Positions 1 through 9,667 of a DNA stretch of 64,000 nt are shown here, piece after piece (position 1 is the first letter of the stretch; each line of letters starts with the position of its first letter). This stretch comes from Synechococcus sp. PROS-U-1 (GTDB lineage: Bacteria > Cyanobacteriota > Cyanobacteriia > PCC-6307 > Cyanobiaceae): contig NZ_CP047951.1 of the NCBI RefSeq assembly GCF_014279755.1, positions 1,116,001 through 1,180,000 of the forward strand. Reading direction: 5' to 3'. The position numbers and the translations under genes were made by a program. The notes under the pieces are model-generated. The model made no database searches. It saw only the letters and a list, made by a program, of their open reading frames with translations, and was not told where the DNA came from.

Positions 1-397
1 TGTAGATCGCTGATCGGTATTGCGTACCGGTGTCATTGCCCTGTCGATTGCCCTGGGTGGGGTCGTGGCATTCCCAGAACAACTTCAGCAAGTCGCTGAA
101 ATCCACCGCCGGACGACTCCAAACCACGCGCACGACTTCCGTGTGTCCCGTTCTGCCGGAGCACACTTGGTTGTAGGTCGGTTGCTCCGTCTGTCCTCCC
201 GCATAGCCAACGGCAGTGCTAACCACCCCTGGCAGCCGCCAAAACCCTTTTTCAGCGCCCCAAAAGCATCCACAGGCAAAGATCGCTTCCTCCTGATCTG
301 CCATGAGCGGGGCATTCAGCGGTGTCCCCAACACAGCATGGGTTGCCGGTGCAGCTGATTCGGCGCCGCTGCGGGGAGACAGCCAGGAGGGCAACAT
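1..397 (-). CDS. msrA: Peptide methionine sulfoxide reductase MsrA, partial (C-terminus outside window)
   Basis: Reduces the S-epimer of methionine sulfoxide in proteins and free methionine, an antioxidant repair function in the cytosol. The reading frame is open from the ATG at 397 to the window edge (132 codons) and carries the catalytic signature [10 protein letters not shown] at about residues 47-56, followed by the family blocks VGYAGG, YNQVCSG, GHTEVV and the later NDTGTQYRS. About 45 residues precede the catalytic motif, a short N-terminal extension without an obvious signal peptide. The ATG at 328 ([15 protein letters not shown]) is an alternative start. The remainder of the C-terminus lies beyond base 1. 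Family assignment is secure; the exact start is not. Confidence 0.93.
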   Translation of the reverse strand, partial: MLPSWLSPRSGAESAAPATHAVLGTPLNAPLMADQEEAIFACGCFWGAEKGFWRLPGVVSTAVGYAGGQTEQPTYNQVCSGRTGHTEVVRVVWSRPAVDFSDLLKLFWECHDPTQGNRQGNDTGTQYRSAIY

Positions 398-918
398 GTT
401 TATTTGGTCAGTCGTTAGATCTTAGGCAGTTGATTCAATCGCGTGATGCGTCATCCCATCGGGGTTTCGGCCTGGATCGATGCCACAGTGGGATTGAATT
501 GCCGCCGGAAGACAGCCTGGCGAGAAAGCCTTGGCTGGATAGAAATGAGTAGGCCCTGAATGAATATTCAAGTTGGGATTGAATCGTTTTACAAATCGAA
601 CGTGTTATTTGGCTTGCTTTAGTTTACAAGAAATCAATCGATGTTGCCAAGACGTATTCAGCGACTGCCGAAGATTCGTTGAGGGCGTGAGCGGTGAGAC
701 GATTAAAGAGGAATTTAGAGCTTGTCTTCCAATACGCTTTTCACCCATGTGACGGGTCTGATGACCTCGCCGAATCGGTATTAATTCAGCTTTTACACTT
801 TTGTGCCTCTGCTTGCAATGAAATTTAGTTTGCCTTGATTTTTTGATTGCCTCTCGTTTTAATGTTGCTGATTTGATGTCTGAATGATTTTAATTTCTGC
901 CCTAAAGTGTGTCGCTGT
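398..918. other. Gene-free AT-rich intergenic region
   Basis: About 520 bases with no convincing reading frame, clearly more AT-rich than the surroundings, especially from 560 to 918. It lies upstream of msrA and downstream of the minus-strand gene ending at 919. An 11-base string (GGGATTGAAT plus a preceding TG/TTG) occurs near 489 and near 574, which is too short to call a repeat family. No tRNA cloverleaf or clear terminator was found. It could hold the msrA promoter, a small RNA or a decayed gene. Confidence 0.5.
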
Positions 919-1182
919 TTAAATGTCTGATGGCGTGGATATTTGTGGCTCTAGTTGAATGTGGTTCAACAGCGTTGTGACAAATGCAAAGAGAAGGAAA
1001 GGCAGGCTTAGAACCAGAATGAGGCCCACGCCCACAAGTGCAAACACCGGGCGTGAGGATCCCATCAGGGCGAGGCCAGAGGCCAGGCTCACAAAAATGA
1101 CTGCCATCCAGGCCAGCACCTGTCCGTAGATATCTCCGAAGGTGAGCGTGCAGCGCACCGCGAAAGGGGATCCGCTGGTCAT
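919..1182 (-). CDS. Small conserved membrane protein, unknown function
   Basis: Predicted 87-residue protein with two hydrophobic segments (about residues 20-40 and 44-66, the second rich in V, G, L and F), so probably a two-pass inner or thylakoid membrane protein. The frame extends upstream to a TTG at 1254 that overlaps the stop of the ABC transporter gene; the ATG at 1182 is preferred because the extra N-terminal residues look non-coding. The gene follows the ABC exporter on the same strand and may be co-transcribed with it. I do not recognise a named family. Confidence 0.6.
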   Translation of the reverse strand: MTSGSPFAVRCTLTFGDIYGQVLAWMAVIFVSLASGLALMGSSRPVFALVGVGLILVLSLPFLLFAFVTTLLNHIQLEPQISTPSDI

Positions 1183-1250
1183 GACAGAAGGAGTCGCCAA
1201 CACAGCTAAGCCATGGACGCGGCGATTGTCAGAAACAGCCCGGAGATTCT

Positions 1251-3017
1251 TCAAGAAGCCATGGCATCCAGTTGTTGCGCCGCCTGCTGACGTTCCCAGA
1301 GTCGTTTGTACACCCCGGGCTGCTGAATCAACGCGCTGTGGTGCCCCTGCTGAACGATGCGGCCGCTCTCCATGACGAGGATCCGATCACAGGCTGCTGC
1401 GGCCGAAAGTTGATGGCTGATCATCACGATGGTCCGATCGTCCTGTGCCCGGATCGAATCCAAAATGGCTGCTGCCGTGTTGTTGTCGACACTCGCCAAG
1501 GCGTCATCGAGAACCAACACCGGGGTCGACATCAGCAAAGCCCGTCCGAGTGCTGTGCGTTGACGCTGACCACCACTCAGCGTGATGCCGCGTTCCCCAA
1601 CGATCGTGTCGAAGCCATCTGGAAATCCTTTGATGTCATCAGCGAGACGGGCCTGGCCTGCAGCCTGCTCAACCCGTTGATCCGTGGCTTCAGGATCGCC
1701 ATAGCGAAGGTTGTCCGCCAGGGTGCTGGTGAAAAGAAAGCCCTCTTGGGGAACAATCGCCACATCACCGCGTAACTCCTGAAGAGGCATCCGGGTCACA
1801 TCCACCCCATCCAGGAACAGTTGCCCGGTCTCGAGAGGAACCATGCGCCCGAAGGCCCGCGCCAGGGTGGTCTTGCCGCACCCCACCGGACCAACAACGG
1901 CCACCAATTCTCCCGGCTCGATGCAGAAACTGAGCCCGTTCAGAGTGTTCTGCGCAGCACCCTGGTAGCGGACGGTCAGGTCACGGGCTTCAAAGCGTCC
2001 CCTGCGTTGGTTCGTCCGACGTGGTTGAGCTGGCCATGGATCTGGTGGATCTTTGATTTCTGGCTCGCGCTGGAGCAATTCCTCAACCCTCTCAAGGCTG
2101 ACCTGTCCGGTCTGAAAGGTGTTGAGGGTGAATCCCAGTAGGGCCGTCGGAAAAACAAGTTGCTCCACATAGAGAATCAGGGCAACAAAGCCACCAATGG
2201 TCAGCCCACCGGATTCGAGCTGACCGCTACCGATGGCAAGCAACAACAGCACAGACATCGATGAGATTCCCTGGAGCAGAGGGAAGAGAGTGCTTTGTGT
2301 CCTTGCCAAACGAATGGCACTGTCCCTGTAGCGCCGATTACGAGTCGCGAAGGCATCCTGTTCCGAGGCCTCTTGGCCGTAGATCTTGATGGCCCCGATC
2401 CCGGACAGATCTTCCTGAATCAGATTGCTCAGTGCGGAGAGTTCTTCCTGCTGCACCCGCTTCTGACGCATCATGCGGCCGCCGAACAGCCGCACCGTGC
2501 TCAGCATCACCGGGTAGAGCCCCACGGCGGCCAACGTCAGCCAGGGGTCGATCGCCAACATGGCGGGCAGGGTGAGTGCATAGGCCAGCAGCGTGTTGGT
2601 CAGGCTGAGAATTGCAAATCCAAGCAGGCGCCGAATGTTCTCCACATCGCTGGTGGCACGACTGATTACTTCACCGCTGCCCTTGCTCTGAATCCAATCG
2701 GGCTCCTGGCGCAACATGTGCTCGAACAAACGCTGACGCAGCTCCACTTCCACTTGCCGACCCACCCCGAAGATGAGCTGACGCGAGACCAGGCGAATCA
2801 CACCCATGGTGGTGGCGAGGAGCACAACCCATCCCGCCTGGCGCAAGATGGCCCCGTAGCTGAATCCCTCCTGCAGCTCATCCACGACGCTGCGCACTTC
2901 CATCGGGATGGTGACCCGAAGCATGTTGACCACCACCAGTGCGATGGCTCCCAGCAGGACGGTGCGTCGATGGGGTCGCAAGTAGCGGCCGATGAGGTCG
3001 AGACGTAGGGCAGCCAT
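1251..3017 (-). CDS. ABC-type exporter, fused membrane and ATPase domains (MsbA/multidrug type)
   Basis: A half-transporter of about 588 residues in which the N-terminal 310 or so residues form the six-helix membrane domain and the C-terminus is the nucleotide-binding domain. Walker A is GPVGCGKTT (about residue 375), the signature is LSGGQRQR (about 478), Walker B is VLVLDDALAS (about 500) and the switch histidine is in MISHQLS. Such proteins dimerise to export lipids, drugs or peptides; the substrate cannot be read from sequence. An alternative upstream ATG at 3056 adds 13 residues; MAALRLDLIGRYLRPHRR is the more typical beginning. Divergent from trpD. Confidence 0.9.
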   Translation of the reverse strand: MAALRLDLIGRYLRPHRRTVLLGAIALVVVNMLRVTIPMEVRSVVDELQEGFSYGAILRQAGWVVLLATTMGVIRLVSRQLIFGVGRQVEVELRQRLFEHMLRQEPDWIQSKGSGEVISRATSDVENIRRLLGFAILSLTNTLLAYALTLPAMLAIDPWLTLAAVGLYPVMLSTVRLFGGRMMRQKRVQQEELSALSNLIQEDLSGIGAIKIYGQEASEQDAFATRNRRYRDSAIRLARTQSTLFPLLQGISSMSVLLLLAIGSGQLESGGLTIGGFVALILYVEQLVFPTALLGFTLNTFQTGQVSLERVEELLQREPEIKDPPDPWPAQPRRTNQRRGRFEARDLTVRYQGAAQNTLNGLSFCIEPGELVAVVGPVGCGKTTLARAFGRMVPLETGQLFLDGVDVTRMPLQELRGDVAIVPQEGFLFTSTLADNLRYGDPEATDQRVEQAAGQARLADDIKGFPDGFDTIVGERGITLSGGQRQRTALGRALLMSTPVLVLDDALASVDNNTAAAILDSIRAQDDRTIVMISHQLSAAAACDRILVMESGRIVQQGHHSALIQQPGVYKRLWERQQAAQQLDAMAS

Positions 3018-3121
3018 GCGAGCTCGTGGGTCCCGTTGGGCCGCCAACCTAGGCATCCGACTTCTGCCGCTGGTCGCCCGCCGCTCATCTAAGGGATAGT
3101 GGAGATGTCCCCATCACCTGG

Positions 3122-3149
3122 CCCGGAGTGCCTTGCACCCGGGTTTTTT
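3122..3149 (+). terminator. Terminator-like hairpin with T6 tract in the trpD leader
   Basis: CCCGG, bulged A, GTGC, loop CTT, GCAC, CCGGG, followed immediately by six Ts. This is a complete intrinsic-terminator layout on the plus strand, ending 18 bases before the preferred trpD ATG at 3168. The gene upstream is divergent, so the hairpin does not end a known upstream gene. It could be a transcription attenuator for trpD or terminate a short leader RNA; a regulatory role is inference. Confidence 0.6.
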
Positions 3150-3167
3150 ACTGCCAGCTTCCTTCCC

Positions 3168-4214
3168 ATGTCCTCAGACACGCGTTCTTGGTCCGGTTGC
3201 TTGGAGCATCTGCTGCAGGGCAACAACCTCAGCTCCGATCAGGCCACCGAACTGATGCGTGCCTGGCTTGCCGAGGAGCTCGAGCCCGTTCAGACAGGAG
3301 CGTTTCTCGCTGGTCTGAGATCCAAGGGAATGGTCGCCGACGAGCTTGCGGCCATGGCGGCCGTTTTGAGAGATGCCTGCCCACTCCCCTGCGCCCGGCC
3401 TGATTTGGCGATGGTCGACACCTGTGGCACCGGTGGTGACGGTGCCGACACGTTCAACATCTCTACAGCGGTCGCCTTCACCGCCGCCGCCTGTGGCGTC
3501 AATGTCGCGAAGCACGGCAACCGCAGCGCCAGCGGCAAGGTGGGCTCGGCCGATGTTCTTGAAGGGCTCGGTCTCAACCTCAAGGCACCCTTAAACAAAG
3601 TGGTGGAGGCTCTGCCTGGAACCGGGGTCACCTTTCTGTTCGCTCCGGCATGGCATCCCGCCCTTGTGAATCTGGCTCCGTTGCGCCGCAGTCTGGGTGT
3701 GCGCACCGTCTTCAATTTGCTGGGACCTCTGGTGAATCCTCTGCAGCCCCAAGCACAGGTGCTCGGCGTGGCCCGTCCCGAGCTTCTCGATTCCATGGCA
3801 GGTGCTCTTCAGCAACTGGGATTGGATCGTGCCGTGGTGGTTCACGGCGCCGGCGGTCTCGATGAGGCCTCCCTCGCTGGACCGAATGCTTTGCGTCTGA
3901 TCGAATCCGGGGGCATCACCAGTCAGGACGTCTCCCCCGAAGATCTGGGTCTGACGACGGCCAACCTCGATCAGCTGCGTGGTGGTGATTGTGCGCTCAA
4001 TCAGCAGATCCTGCGGGACGTTCTGCAGGGGCAGGGATCGCTGGCTCAGACCGAGGTGGTGGCCTTCAACACAGCATTGGTTCTCTGGGCCGCTGATCTC
4101 CAAACCGATCTGAAGGCTGCTGCTGCTCAGGCTTTGATGGTGCTGAGAGAGGGCAAGGCCTGGGAGAAGCTTGTCGCTTTGCGGGATGCCCTGTCCGACG
4201 GAGATGGAGAATGA
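3168..4214 (+). CDS. trpD: Anthranilate phosphoribosyltransferase
   Basis: Transfers phosphoribose from PRPP to anthranilate, the second step of tryptophan synthesis. The 348-residue product has the usual family length. The PRPP/Mg site [15 protein letters not shown] lies near residue 85 and the anthranilate-site motif [20 protein letters not shown] near residue 118. A longer frame from a GTG at 3099 runs through the leader hairpin and adds 23 atypical residues, so the ATG at 3168 is chosen. It is followed after 7 bases by carA on the same strand; other trp genes are absent from the window, as is usual for scattered cyanobacterial trp genes. Confidence 0.96.
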   Translation: MSSDTRSWSGCLEHLLQGNNLSSDQATELMRAWLAEELEPVQTGAFLAGLRSKGMVADELAAMAAVLRDACPLPCARPDLAMVDTCGTGGDGADTFNISTAVAFTAAACGVNVAKHGNRSASGKVGSADVLEGLGLNLKAPLNKVVEALPGTGVTFLFAPAWHPALVNLAPLRRSLGVRTVFNLLGPLVNPLQPQAQVLGVARPELLDSMAGALQQLGLDRAVVVHGAGGLDEASLAGPNALRLIESGGITSQDVSPEDLGLTTANLDQLRGGDCALNQQILRDVLQGQGSLAQTEVVAFNTALVLWAADLQTDLKAAAAQALMVLREGKAWEKLVALRDALSDGDGE

Positions 4215-4221
4215 GTGACTG

Positions 4222-5385
4222 ATGACCTTCGGTGGCCCTCCGATGCCCGATTCCCCATCAGACAAGGCCCATCTCGTCCTTGCCGATGGCACGGTTCTGA
4301 CCGGTGTCGGATTCGGGCATCGCGGCACCACCATCGGTGAGGTGGTGTTCAACACCGGTATGACCGGGTATCAGGAGGTGCTGACGGATCCCTCCTACGC
4401 CGGCCAGCTGGTCAGCTTCACGTATCCCGAACTTGGCAACACCGGGGTGAATGCCGACGATCAAGAGGCGGATCGTCCCCATGCCCGGGGCGTGATCGCT
4501 CGCCAGGTCGCACCGTTTCCCAGCAGCTGGCGCTGTGAACAGCCGCTCGAGACCTGGATGCAGAGCCATCAACTGGTGGGCATCAGCGGTTTGGACACCC
4601 GTGCCCTGGTGCGACATCTGCGTGAGGTCGGTGCCATGAACGGCGTGATCAGCAGTGATGGCCAGACCCCTGCTCAGCTGCTTGAGCTCTTGAAGCAAGC
4701 GCCTTCGATGCAAGGTCTGAACCTGGCGGATCGCGTCACCACCCGTGAGCCGTATGAGTGGAACCAGGCCTGCAGCGTCGGCTTCGATCAGCGTTTACAG
4801 CGCCGCAGCGACTCCCCCTTCCGCGTCGTCGCTATTGATTTCGGGATCAAACGGGCCATCCTCGATCGTCTGGTGGCCCATGGCTGTGATGTCACTGTTC
4901 TCCCTGCTGACACGGATCTGGCCACGGTTCGTTCCCATGGTCCGGACGGCGTCTTTCTGTCCAACGGTCCTGGCGATCCAGCGGCGGTGAGCCATGGAAT
5001 TGCCTTGGCCAAGACCCTTCTGGAAGAAGCGGATCTACCGCTGTTCGGGATCTGTTTGGGGCATCAGATCCTTGGCCTGGCCCTCGGCGGCAAGACGTTC
5101 AAGCTGTCCTATGGCCATCGTGGGTTGAATCATCCCTGTGGCACCACAGGGCAGGTTGAGATCACCAGTCAGAACCATGGGTTTGCGCTCTCTGCCGAAT
5201 CTCTGGATGCAGGCACCATTGATGTCACCCACTTCAATCTGAACGACCGCACCGTTGCGGCGATTGCCCACCGTCACAAGCCCATTATTGGCGTTCAATA
5301 TCACCCGGAAGCCAGTCCTGGACCACATGACGCAGACCATCATTTCGCCCGCTTTGTGACGCTCATGGCCGATCGACGTCCATGA
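4222..5385 (+). CDS. carA: Carbamoyl-phosphate synthase small subunit (glutaminase)
   Basis: Hydrolyses glutamine and supplies ammonia to CarB for carbamoyl phosphate, the precursor of arginine and pyrimidines. The N-terminal small-chain domain ([18 protein letters not shown], near residue 45) is followed by a class I glutamine amidotransferase domain with nucleophile Cys in [16 protein letters not shown] (about residue 277) and the His-Glu pair in [14 protein letters not shown]. The length, 387 residues, is typical. An alternative ATG at 4243 would remove seven residues. It probably shares a transcript with trpD upstream. Confidence 0.97.
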   Translation: MTFGGPPMPDSPSDKAHLVLADGTVLTGVGFGHRGTTIGEVVFNTGMTGYQEVLTDPSYAGQLVSFTYPELGNTGVNADDQEADRPHARGVIARQVAPFPSSWRCEQPLETWMQSHQLVGISGLDTRALVRHLREVGAMNGVISSDGQTPAQLLELLKQAPSMQGLNLADRVTTREPYEWNQACSVGFDQRLQRRSDSPFRVVAIDFGIKRAILDRLVAHGCDVTVLPADTDLATVRSHGPDGVFLSNGPGDPAAVSHGIALAKTLLEEADLPLFGICLGHQILGLALGGKTFKLSYGHRGLNHPCGTTGQVEITSQNHGFALSAESLDAGTIDVTHFNLNDRTVAAIAHRHKPIIGVQYHPEASPGPHDADHHFARFVTLMADRRP

Positions 5386-5424
5386 GGTGGTAGCCCAGGC
5401 TCAGCATCACTACACTTCGTGCCG

Positions 5425-5814
5425 ATGATGCCGGGGGGGCTTGATCCCATCAGCGAACTGCAGCGACTGACCGTCTCTCTACGGGGCGGATTTGAACAGA
5501 AGAATGGTTGTTTGGTGTTTCACTTCACCGGCCAACTTGATGCGTACTCCGAGAAGCAGTTCATGGAGTATTCGGCCGATGTTTTGAAAGCCAACAAGCT
5601 TCCAGCTGTCTTCGATCTAAGCAAGATCGATTTTCTCGACTCATCCGGCCTCGGGGCCTTGGTGCAGTTGGCCAAACAATGCACGGATGCCAAACGGTCG
5701 TTTCTGCTTGTGGGGAACACCCGCGTAACGCAGACGATCAAGTTGGTGCGGCTCGAGGAGTTTCTCCATCTGGTGGAGGATCTGTCAACAGCTCTGAACC
5801 AGTTGGCCGCTTGA
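5425..5814 (+). CDS. STAS-domain anti-sigma factor antagonist (SpoIIAA/RsbV type)
   Basis: A single STAS domain of 129 residues. In this family the domain binds an anti-sigma kinase and is switched off by phosphorylation of a serine in the motif seen here as FLDSSGLGALV (about residues 70-80). The N-terminal part has the expected LVFHFTGQLDAYSEKQF strand-helix segment. Tandem starts exist (GTG 5419, ATG 5425, ATG 5428). The next gene begins inside its stop codon. A possible kinase partner, the RsbW-like gene at 38398-38835, carries an in-frame stop. Which sigma factor it controls cannot be told. Confidence 0.85.
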   Translation: MMPGGLDPISELQRLTVSLRGGFEQKNGCLVFHFTGQLDAYSEKQFMEYSADVLKANKLPAVFDLSKIDFLDSSGLGALVQLAKQCTDAKRSFLLVGNTRVTQTIKLVRLEEFLHLVEDLSTALNQLAA

Positions 5815-6221
5815 GCGACTGGATTCGCAATTTGTCTCCCAGTGGCCAGAACGATCAGTTGGGCCCGTTGCAGCTGGCTTGGATTGGTGATGCTGTTTGG
5901 GAGCTCCATCAACGGCTCCGCCATGGAGCCAGACCCGGCCGTTCCGACCATTTGCATCGTGCTGTTGTGGCCGATGTTCGCGCCGATGCCCAATCCCGTT
6001 TGCTGACCTGGCTGGAGGATCGTCAACTCCTGGACTCCCGGGAACTCGATCTGGTCCGACGGGGACGCAACAGTGCAGGCCGAGGTCCGCGGCGTGCAGA
6101 GGCGGCTGTCTATGGACGGGCCACAGGGTTTGAGACAATGGTGGGCTGGCTGTTTCTGAACAATCCAGCCCGGCTTGCGGAGCTCTTCGATCACCTGGAG
6201 CAAGCCGGATCCAACCCATAA
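5811..6221 (+). CDS. mrnC: Mini-ribonuclease III
   Basis: A 136-residue protein consisting only of an RNase III catalytic domain with no double-stranded RNA binding domain. In bacteria that have it, Mini-III matures 23S rRNA ends. The catalytic helix reads LAWIGDAVWELHQR (about residues 21-34) and the second motif region is GRNSAGRGPRRAEAAVYGRATGFETMVGWL in outline (family block around residues 84-113). I place the start at the TTG at 5811, which overlaps the TGA of the STAS gene and gives a family-like N-terminus; the frame is open further upstream but that part is a shadow of the STAS gene. Confidence 0.85.
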   Translation: MSDWIRNLSPSGQNDQLGPLQLAWIGDAVWELHQRLRHGARPGRSDHLHRAVVADVRADAQSRLLTWLEDRQLLDSRELDLVRRGRNSAGRGPRRAEAAVYGRATGFETMVGWLFLNNPARLAELFDHLEQAGSNP

Positions 6222-6237
6222 CGTTGCCTCGCACACC

Positions 6238-7767
6238 ATGAGCCCTCGCTTTGAACGCCGCTCCAGCGGCCCATCCCGCGATGGGCGTTCGGGGCCAGGA
6301 GGGAGTGGAAGTGGGCGACCGACAGGGGGCAGGCCTCCCAGTGGACGTCCATCCGCTGGTCGACCAGCGATGGGTCGCTCCGGCAGCAACAGTCGGCCCA
6401 TGCCAAGCAATCGCCGTTCCGATGGTGGTCGTTCGCCTTATTCGAAAAGTGGTCGTGACGGCAGCAGTTTTCGCGATCGACGAGCGCCGCGGGATGAGGG
6501 CTGGGATCGTTCGCGGAGTGGCGATCGACCTGGCAATCGATTCGGAGAACGATCTGGAGAGCGATCTGGAGAGCGGTACGGCAATCGATCCGGTGATCGC
6601 CCCAGAGAGCGATACGGAGATCGGCCCCGTTCCTTTGACCGGGATCAAAATGCGTCGCGTTCGGAGTCCCAGAACGACCGTTCAGGGCCCGGGCGTTTTC
6701 AGGATCGGAATGATCGTTATGGCGACCGCCGACGCTCCGGGGATGAACGGCGACAGCCGTCCCAGCGCCCCCGAACCCGCTACGACAATGGCCGTTCCCC
6801 GCGAGTGAATGCAGCACCGGAGGCCGCAGCGGCCACACCTCCGGCAGATGATCTGATTTGGGGGCGCCATGCCACCCAAGCCGCGCTGGAGGCAGGACGA
6901 CCCATTCATCGCATTTGGTGCACCCCGGAGATGCGCAGTGCGGCTAAATTTCTCCAGCTCTTGCGCGATGCCAAGGCGTCTGGGGTCTTGGTGGAAGAGG
7001 TGACCTGGGCTCGGCTTGGACAGATCACAGGTGGTTCCGTTCACCAGGGCATCGCCCTTCAGACGGCAGCGGCTGAAACCCTCGATCTCGAAACCCTCAT
7101 CGATGGCTGTTCGGATCTTGGGGAACCCCCCTTATTGGTGGCTTTGGATAGTGTCACGGACCCCCACAATCTCGGTGCTGTCGTACGTTCCGCCGAGGCG
7201 ATGGGAGCCCATGGTGTGGTGATTCCCCAGCGTCGGAGTGCTGGATTAACCGGTTCGGCCGCCAAAGTGGCAGCCGGCGCCCTTGAACACCTTCCGGTCG
7301 CGCGTGTGGTCAACCTCAACCGGTCGTTGGAAAAGCTCAAGGATGCGGGATACAGGGTGGTGGGCCTTGCGGCAGAAGGGGACGTGACCCTCACGGATGT
7401 TGATCTCAGCGGCCCATTGGTGCTGGTCACCGGGTCAGAGGACCAGGGCTTGTCGCTTTTGACCCGGCGTCACTGTGATCAGTTGGTCCGCATTCCGCTG
7501 CGGGGCATCACCCCAAGCCTCAATGCATCTGTTGCTACGGCTCTTTGTGTTTATGAAGTGGCGAGACGCAACTGGATGAAGGACATTCACGGCCAGGCAC
7601 CATCACCGCCGATTCGGCGGCCCCAACTCGCTGGTGCCGCAACGTCTGTTGAGACGTCTGAAGCGCCTGTGGAGCAGGCTCCTGAGCAGCGGATTGACCT
7701 CGATCTCAATCCATCTCAACAGGATGCCGCGGTGCAGTTCGATCAGAATATCCAGCTATCTCCCTGA
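6238..7767 (+). CDS. rlmB: 23S rRNA 2'-O-ribose methyltransferase RlmB/TrmH family, with long disordered N-terminus
   Basis: SPOUT-fold methyltransferase, expected to methylate a guanosine ribose in 23S rRNA using S-adenosylmethionine. The catalytic part starts near residue 203 with the substrate-binding domain (LIWGRHATQAALEAGR) and shows SpoU motif 1 (DPHNLGAVVRSAEAMGA), motif 2 (VTGSEDQGLS) and motif 3 (SLNASVATAL). About 200 residues before it are very rich in R, G, S, D and P, with repeated GDR/GER/RSGD units, probably disordered and RNA-binding. About 50 further residues follow the domain. The ATG at 6238 is chosen over an earlier in-frame ATG at 6175 inside mrnC. Confidence 0.92.
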   Translation: MSPRFERRSSGPSRDGRSGPGGSGSGRPTGGRPPSGRPSAGRPAMGRSGSNSRPMPSNRRSDGGRSPYSKSGRDGSSFRDRRAPRDEGWDRSRSGDRPGNRFGERSGERSGERYGNRSGDRPRERYGDRPRSFDRDQNASRSESQNDRSGPGRFQDRNDRYGDRRRSGDERRQPSQRPRTRYDNGRSPRVNAAPEAAAATPPADDLIWGRHATQAALEAGRPIHRIWCTPEMRSAAKFLQLLRDAKASGVLVEEVTWARLGQITGGSVHQGIALQTAAAETLDLETLIDGCSDLGEPPLLVALDSVTDPHNLGAVVRSAEAMGAHGVVIPQRRSAGLTGSAAKVAAGALEHLPVARVVNLNRSLEKLKDAGYRVVGLAAEGDVTLTDVDLSGPLVLVTGSEDQGLSLLTRRHCDQLVRIPLRGITPSLNASVATALCVYEVARRNWMKDIHGQAPSPPIRRPQLAGAATSVETSEAPVEQAPEQRIDLDLNPSQQDAAVQFDQNIQLSP

Positions 7768-7826
7768 AATCAGCTCGGTTTTGCCGGTTCTCGGGGCACA
7801 ATGCCTCGAGGTCCTTCTACCCCCCC

Positions 7827-8072
7827 ATGAGTCCCCTGATTCGGCCGCTGCGCAGTCTTGCCAATGGCCTTGGGGTCGCCTGGTGGGCTCGGATCCAGAC
7901 CTCAGGCCCCGATGTGACCTATTGGTTCGGGCCCTTCATCACCCGAAAAGGACTGGAAAACGAGCTCGGCTCCTTCCTTGACGACGTCAAGTCTGAACAA
8001 CCCCAGTCGATCAGCCACTCCTTGTTGCGGACCCGACGCTCTGAGCCCCTCACCATCACGACTGAGGGTTGA
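7827..8072 (+). CDS. DUF1816 domain protein
   Basis: An 81-residue protein with the cyanobacterial DUF1816 pattern: [19 protein letters not shown] (about residues 19-37) followed by a helix ([18 protein letters not shown]). The domain resembles a small phycobilisome-linker-like fold in some annotations, but its function is unproven. The C-terminal 25 residues are hydrophilic. It lies between rlmB and gatA on the same strand, ending 28 bases before the chosen gatA start. Confidence 0.75.
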   Translation: MSPLIRPLRSLANGLGVAWWARIQTSGPDVTYWFGPFITRKGLENELGSFLDDVKSEQPQSISHSLLRTRRSEPLTITTEG

Positions 8073-8100
8073 TCCTGCGGCTGATAGCGTCCTCCCTGCA

Positions 8101-9576
8101 ATGGATCGCAGGGACATGACGATCAGCGCGTGGCGTCAGCAGCTGCAGAGCGGTGAGGTTTCCTCCCGCGAGCTCGTTGATCAACACCTCAAGCGGCTTG
8201 AAAGCTCTGAGCCGTCGCTCAATGCTTTCGTTGAGGTCACGGCCGAGAAGGCCCGTGCTGAAGCCTCCAGAATTGATGAAGCTCGCGCCGCCGGTGAAAG
8301 CCTTGGGCCGCTTGCCGGTCTTCCCTTGGCGATCAAAGACAACCTTTGCACCAAAGGGGTCCGCACCACCTGCTCGAGCCGAATGCTGGAGCAGTTCGTG
8401 CCTCCCTACGAATCCACCGTGACGGAACGGCTCTGGCAAGCCGGTGGTGTGCTGGTCGGTAAGACCAATTTGGATGAATTCGCCATGGGTGGCTCAACGG
8501 AAACGTCTGCGTTTGGTGCAACGCAGAATCCCTGGAACACAGCCCATGTGCCCGGCGGGAGCTCCGGTGGAAGCGCTGCAGCCGTTGTTGCCGGAAGTTG
8601 TCTTGCTTCGCTGGGGTCCGATACCGGTGGCTCCATTAGGCAACCGGCATCGTTCTGTGGCGTTGTGGGCCTGAAACCCACCTACGGCCGGGTCAGTCGC
8701 TGGGGCTTGGTGGCTTTTGCCAGCTCCCTGGATCAGGTGGGTCCCTTTGCAGGAAGTGTTGCTGATGTCGCAGAACTGCTGCAGGTGATTGCAGGACCCG
8801 ATCCTCGTGATTCCACCTGTCTGGATGTGGCGGTGCCTGACTTCAGTGCTGGCCTGAATCAGCCGATCAAGGGACTCAAGGTTGGTGTGATCAAGGAGTG
8901 CTTCGATGCCGAGGGACTCGATGCTGAGGTCAAGGCATCGGTGCAGGCCTCTGCAGCTCAGCTGGAGGCTCTCGGGGCCGAACTGGTGGAGGTGAGCTGC
9001 CCGCGCTTCAATGATGGAATTGCCACGTATTACGTGATCGCGCCGTCTGAGGCCTCGGCCAATTTGGCGCGGTACGACGGAGTGAAGTACGGCTTTCGCG
9101 CTGACGACACTGAGAGCCTTGCCGCGATGACGGCACGAAGCCGTGCTGAGGGGTTCGGCGCTGAGGTGCAGCGGCGGATCCTGATTGGCACCTATGCCCT
9201 CTCCGCCGGATACGTTGATGCCTACTACAAAAAAGCGCAGCAGGTTCGCACCCTGATCCGGCGTGATTTTGATGCTGCTTTCCAGAGTGTGGACGTGCTG
9301 CTCACCCCAACAGCACCGTCAACAGCCTTCAAGGCTGGTGCCCATGCCGATGATCCTCTGGCGATGTACCTCGCCGACCTGCTGACGATTCCCGTCAATC
9401 TCGCCGGGCTGCCGGCCATCAGTGTTCCCTGCGGTTTTAGTGCGGCGGGTCTTCCGATCGGAATGCAGCTGATCGGCAATGTTTTGGACGAACCGCGTCT
9501 GCTCCAGGTCGCGCACCAGTACGAGCAGGCAGCCAGTGTGATGGCGAACCGTCCGAAAGCTGCGTTGGTCCCTTAG
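8101..9576 (+). CDS. gatA: Aspartyl/glutamyl-tRNA amidotransferase subunit A
   Basis: The amidase subunit of GatCAB, which releases ammonia from glutamine to convert Glu-tRNA(Gln), and often Asp-tRNA(Asn), to the correct aminoacyl-tRNA. The amidase-signature catalytic triad is visible: Lys in [11 protein letters not shown] (about residue 79), the Ser-rich loop [11 protein letters not shown] (about 152) and the nucleophile Ser in [15 protein letters not shown] (about 178). The 491-residue length is typical with the ATG at 8101; ATG 8116 is also possible, and the earlier open frame overlaps the DUF1816 gene. Confidence 0.97.
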   Translation: MDRRDMTISAWRQQLQSGEVSSRELVDQHLKRLESSEPSLNAFVEVTAEKARAEASRIDEARAAGESLGPLAGLPLAIKDNLCTKGVRTTCSSRMLEQFVPPYESTVTERLWQAGGVLVGKTNLDEFAMGGSTETSAFGATQNPWNTAHVPGGSSGGSAAAVVAGSCLASLGSDTGGSIRQPASFCGVVGLKPTYGRVSRWGLVAFASSLDQVGPFAGSVADVAELLQVIAGPDPRDSTCLDVAVPDFSAGLNQPIKGLKVGVIKECFDAEGLDAEVKASVQASAAQLEALGAELVEVSCPRFNDGIATYYVIAPSEASANLARYDGVKYGFRADDTESLAAMTARSRAEGFGAEVQRRILIGTYALSAGYVDAYYKKAQQVRTLIRRDFDAAFQSVDVLLTPTAPSTAFKAGAHADDPLAMYLADLLTIPVNLAGLPAISVPCGFSAAGLPIGMQLIGNVLDEPRLLQVAHQYEQAASVMANRPKAALVP

Positions 9577-9667
9577 ATCTGATGAAAAGCGTCGTGGAGG
9601 CGTGGATCTGTAGATAATTTAAATTGCTCTCGTTTTTGGTGAGATTTTGTTCAGTATTATTGGGTAG

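Noticed and set aside
322-552. A 76-codon plus-strand frame from a GTG overlapping the msrA N-terminus
   Set aside because: It lies antisense to the clear msrA coding sequence for part of its length, has no family-like sequence and no ribosome-binding site.
485-590. Two copies of a GGGATTGAAT string, which resembles the end of some CRISPR repeats
   Set aside because: Only about 11 bases are shared, there are just two copies and the spacing and flanks do not match an array.
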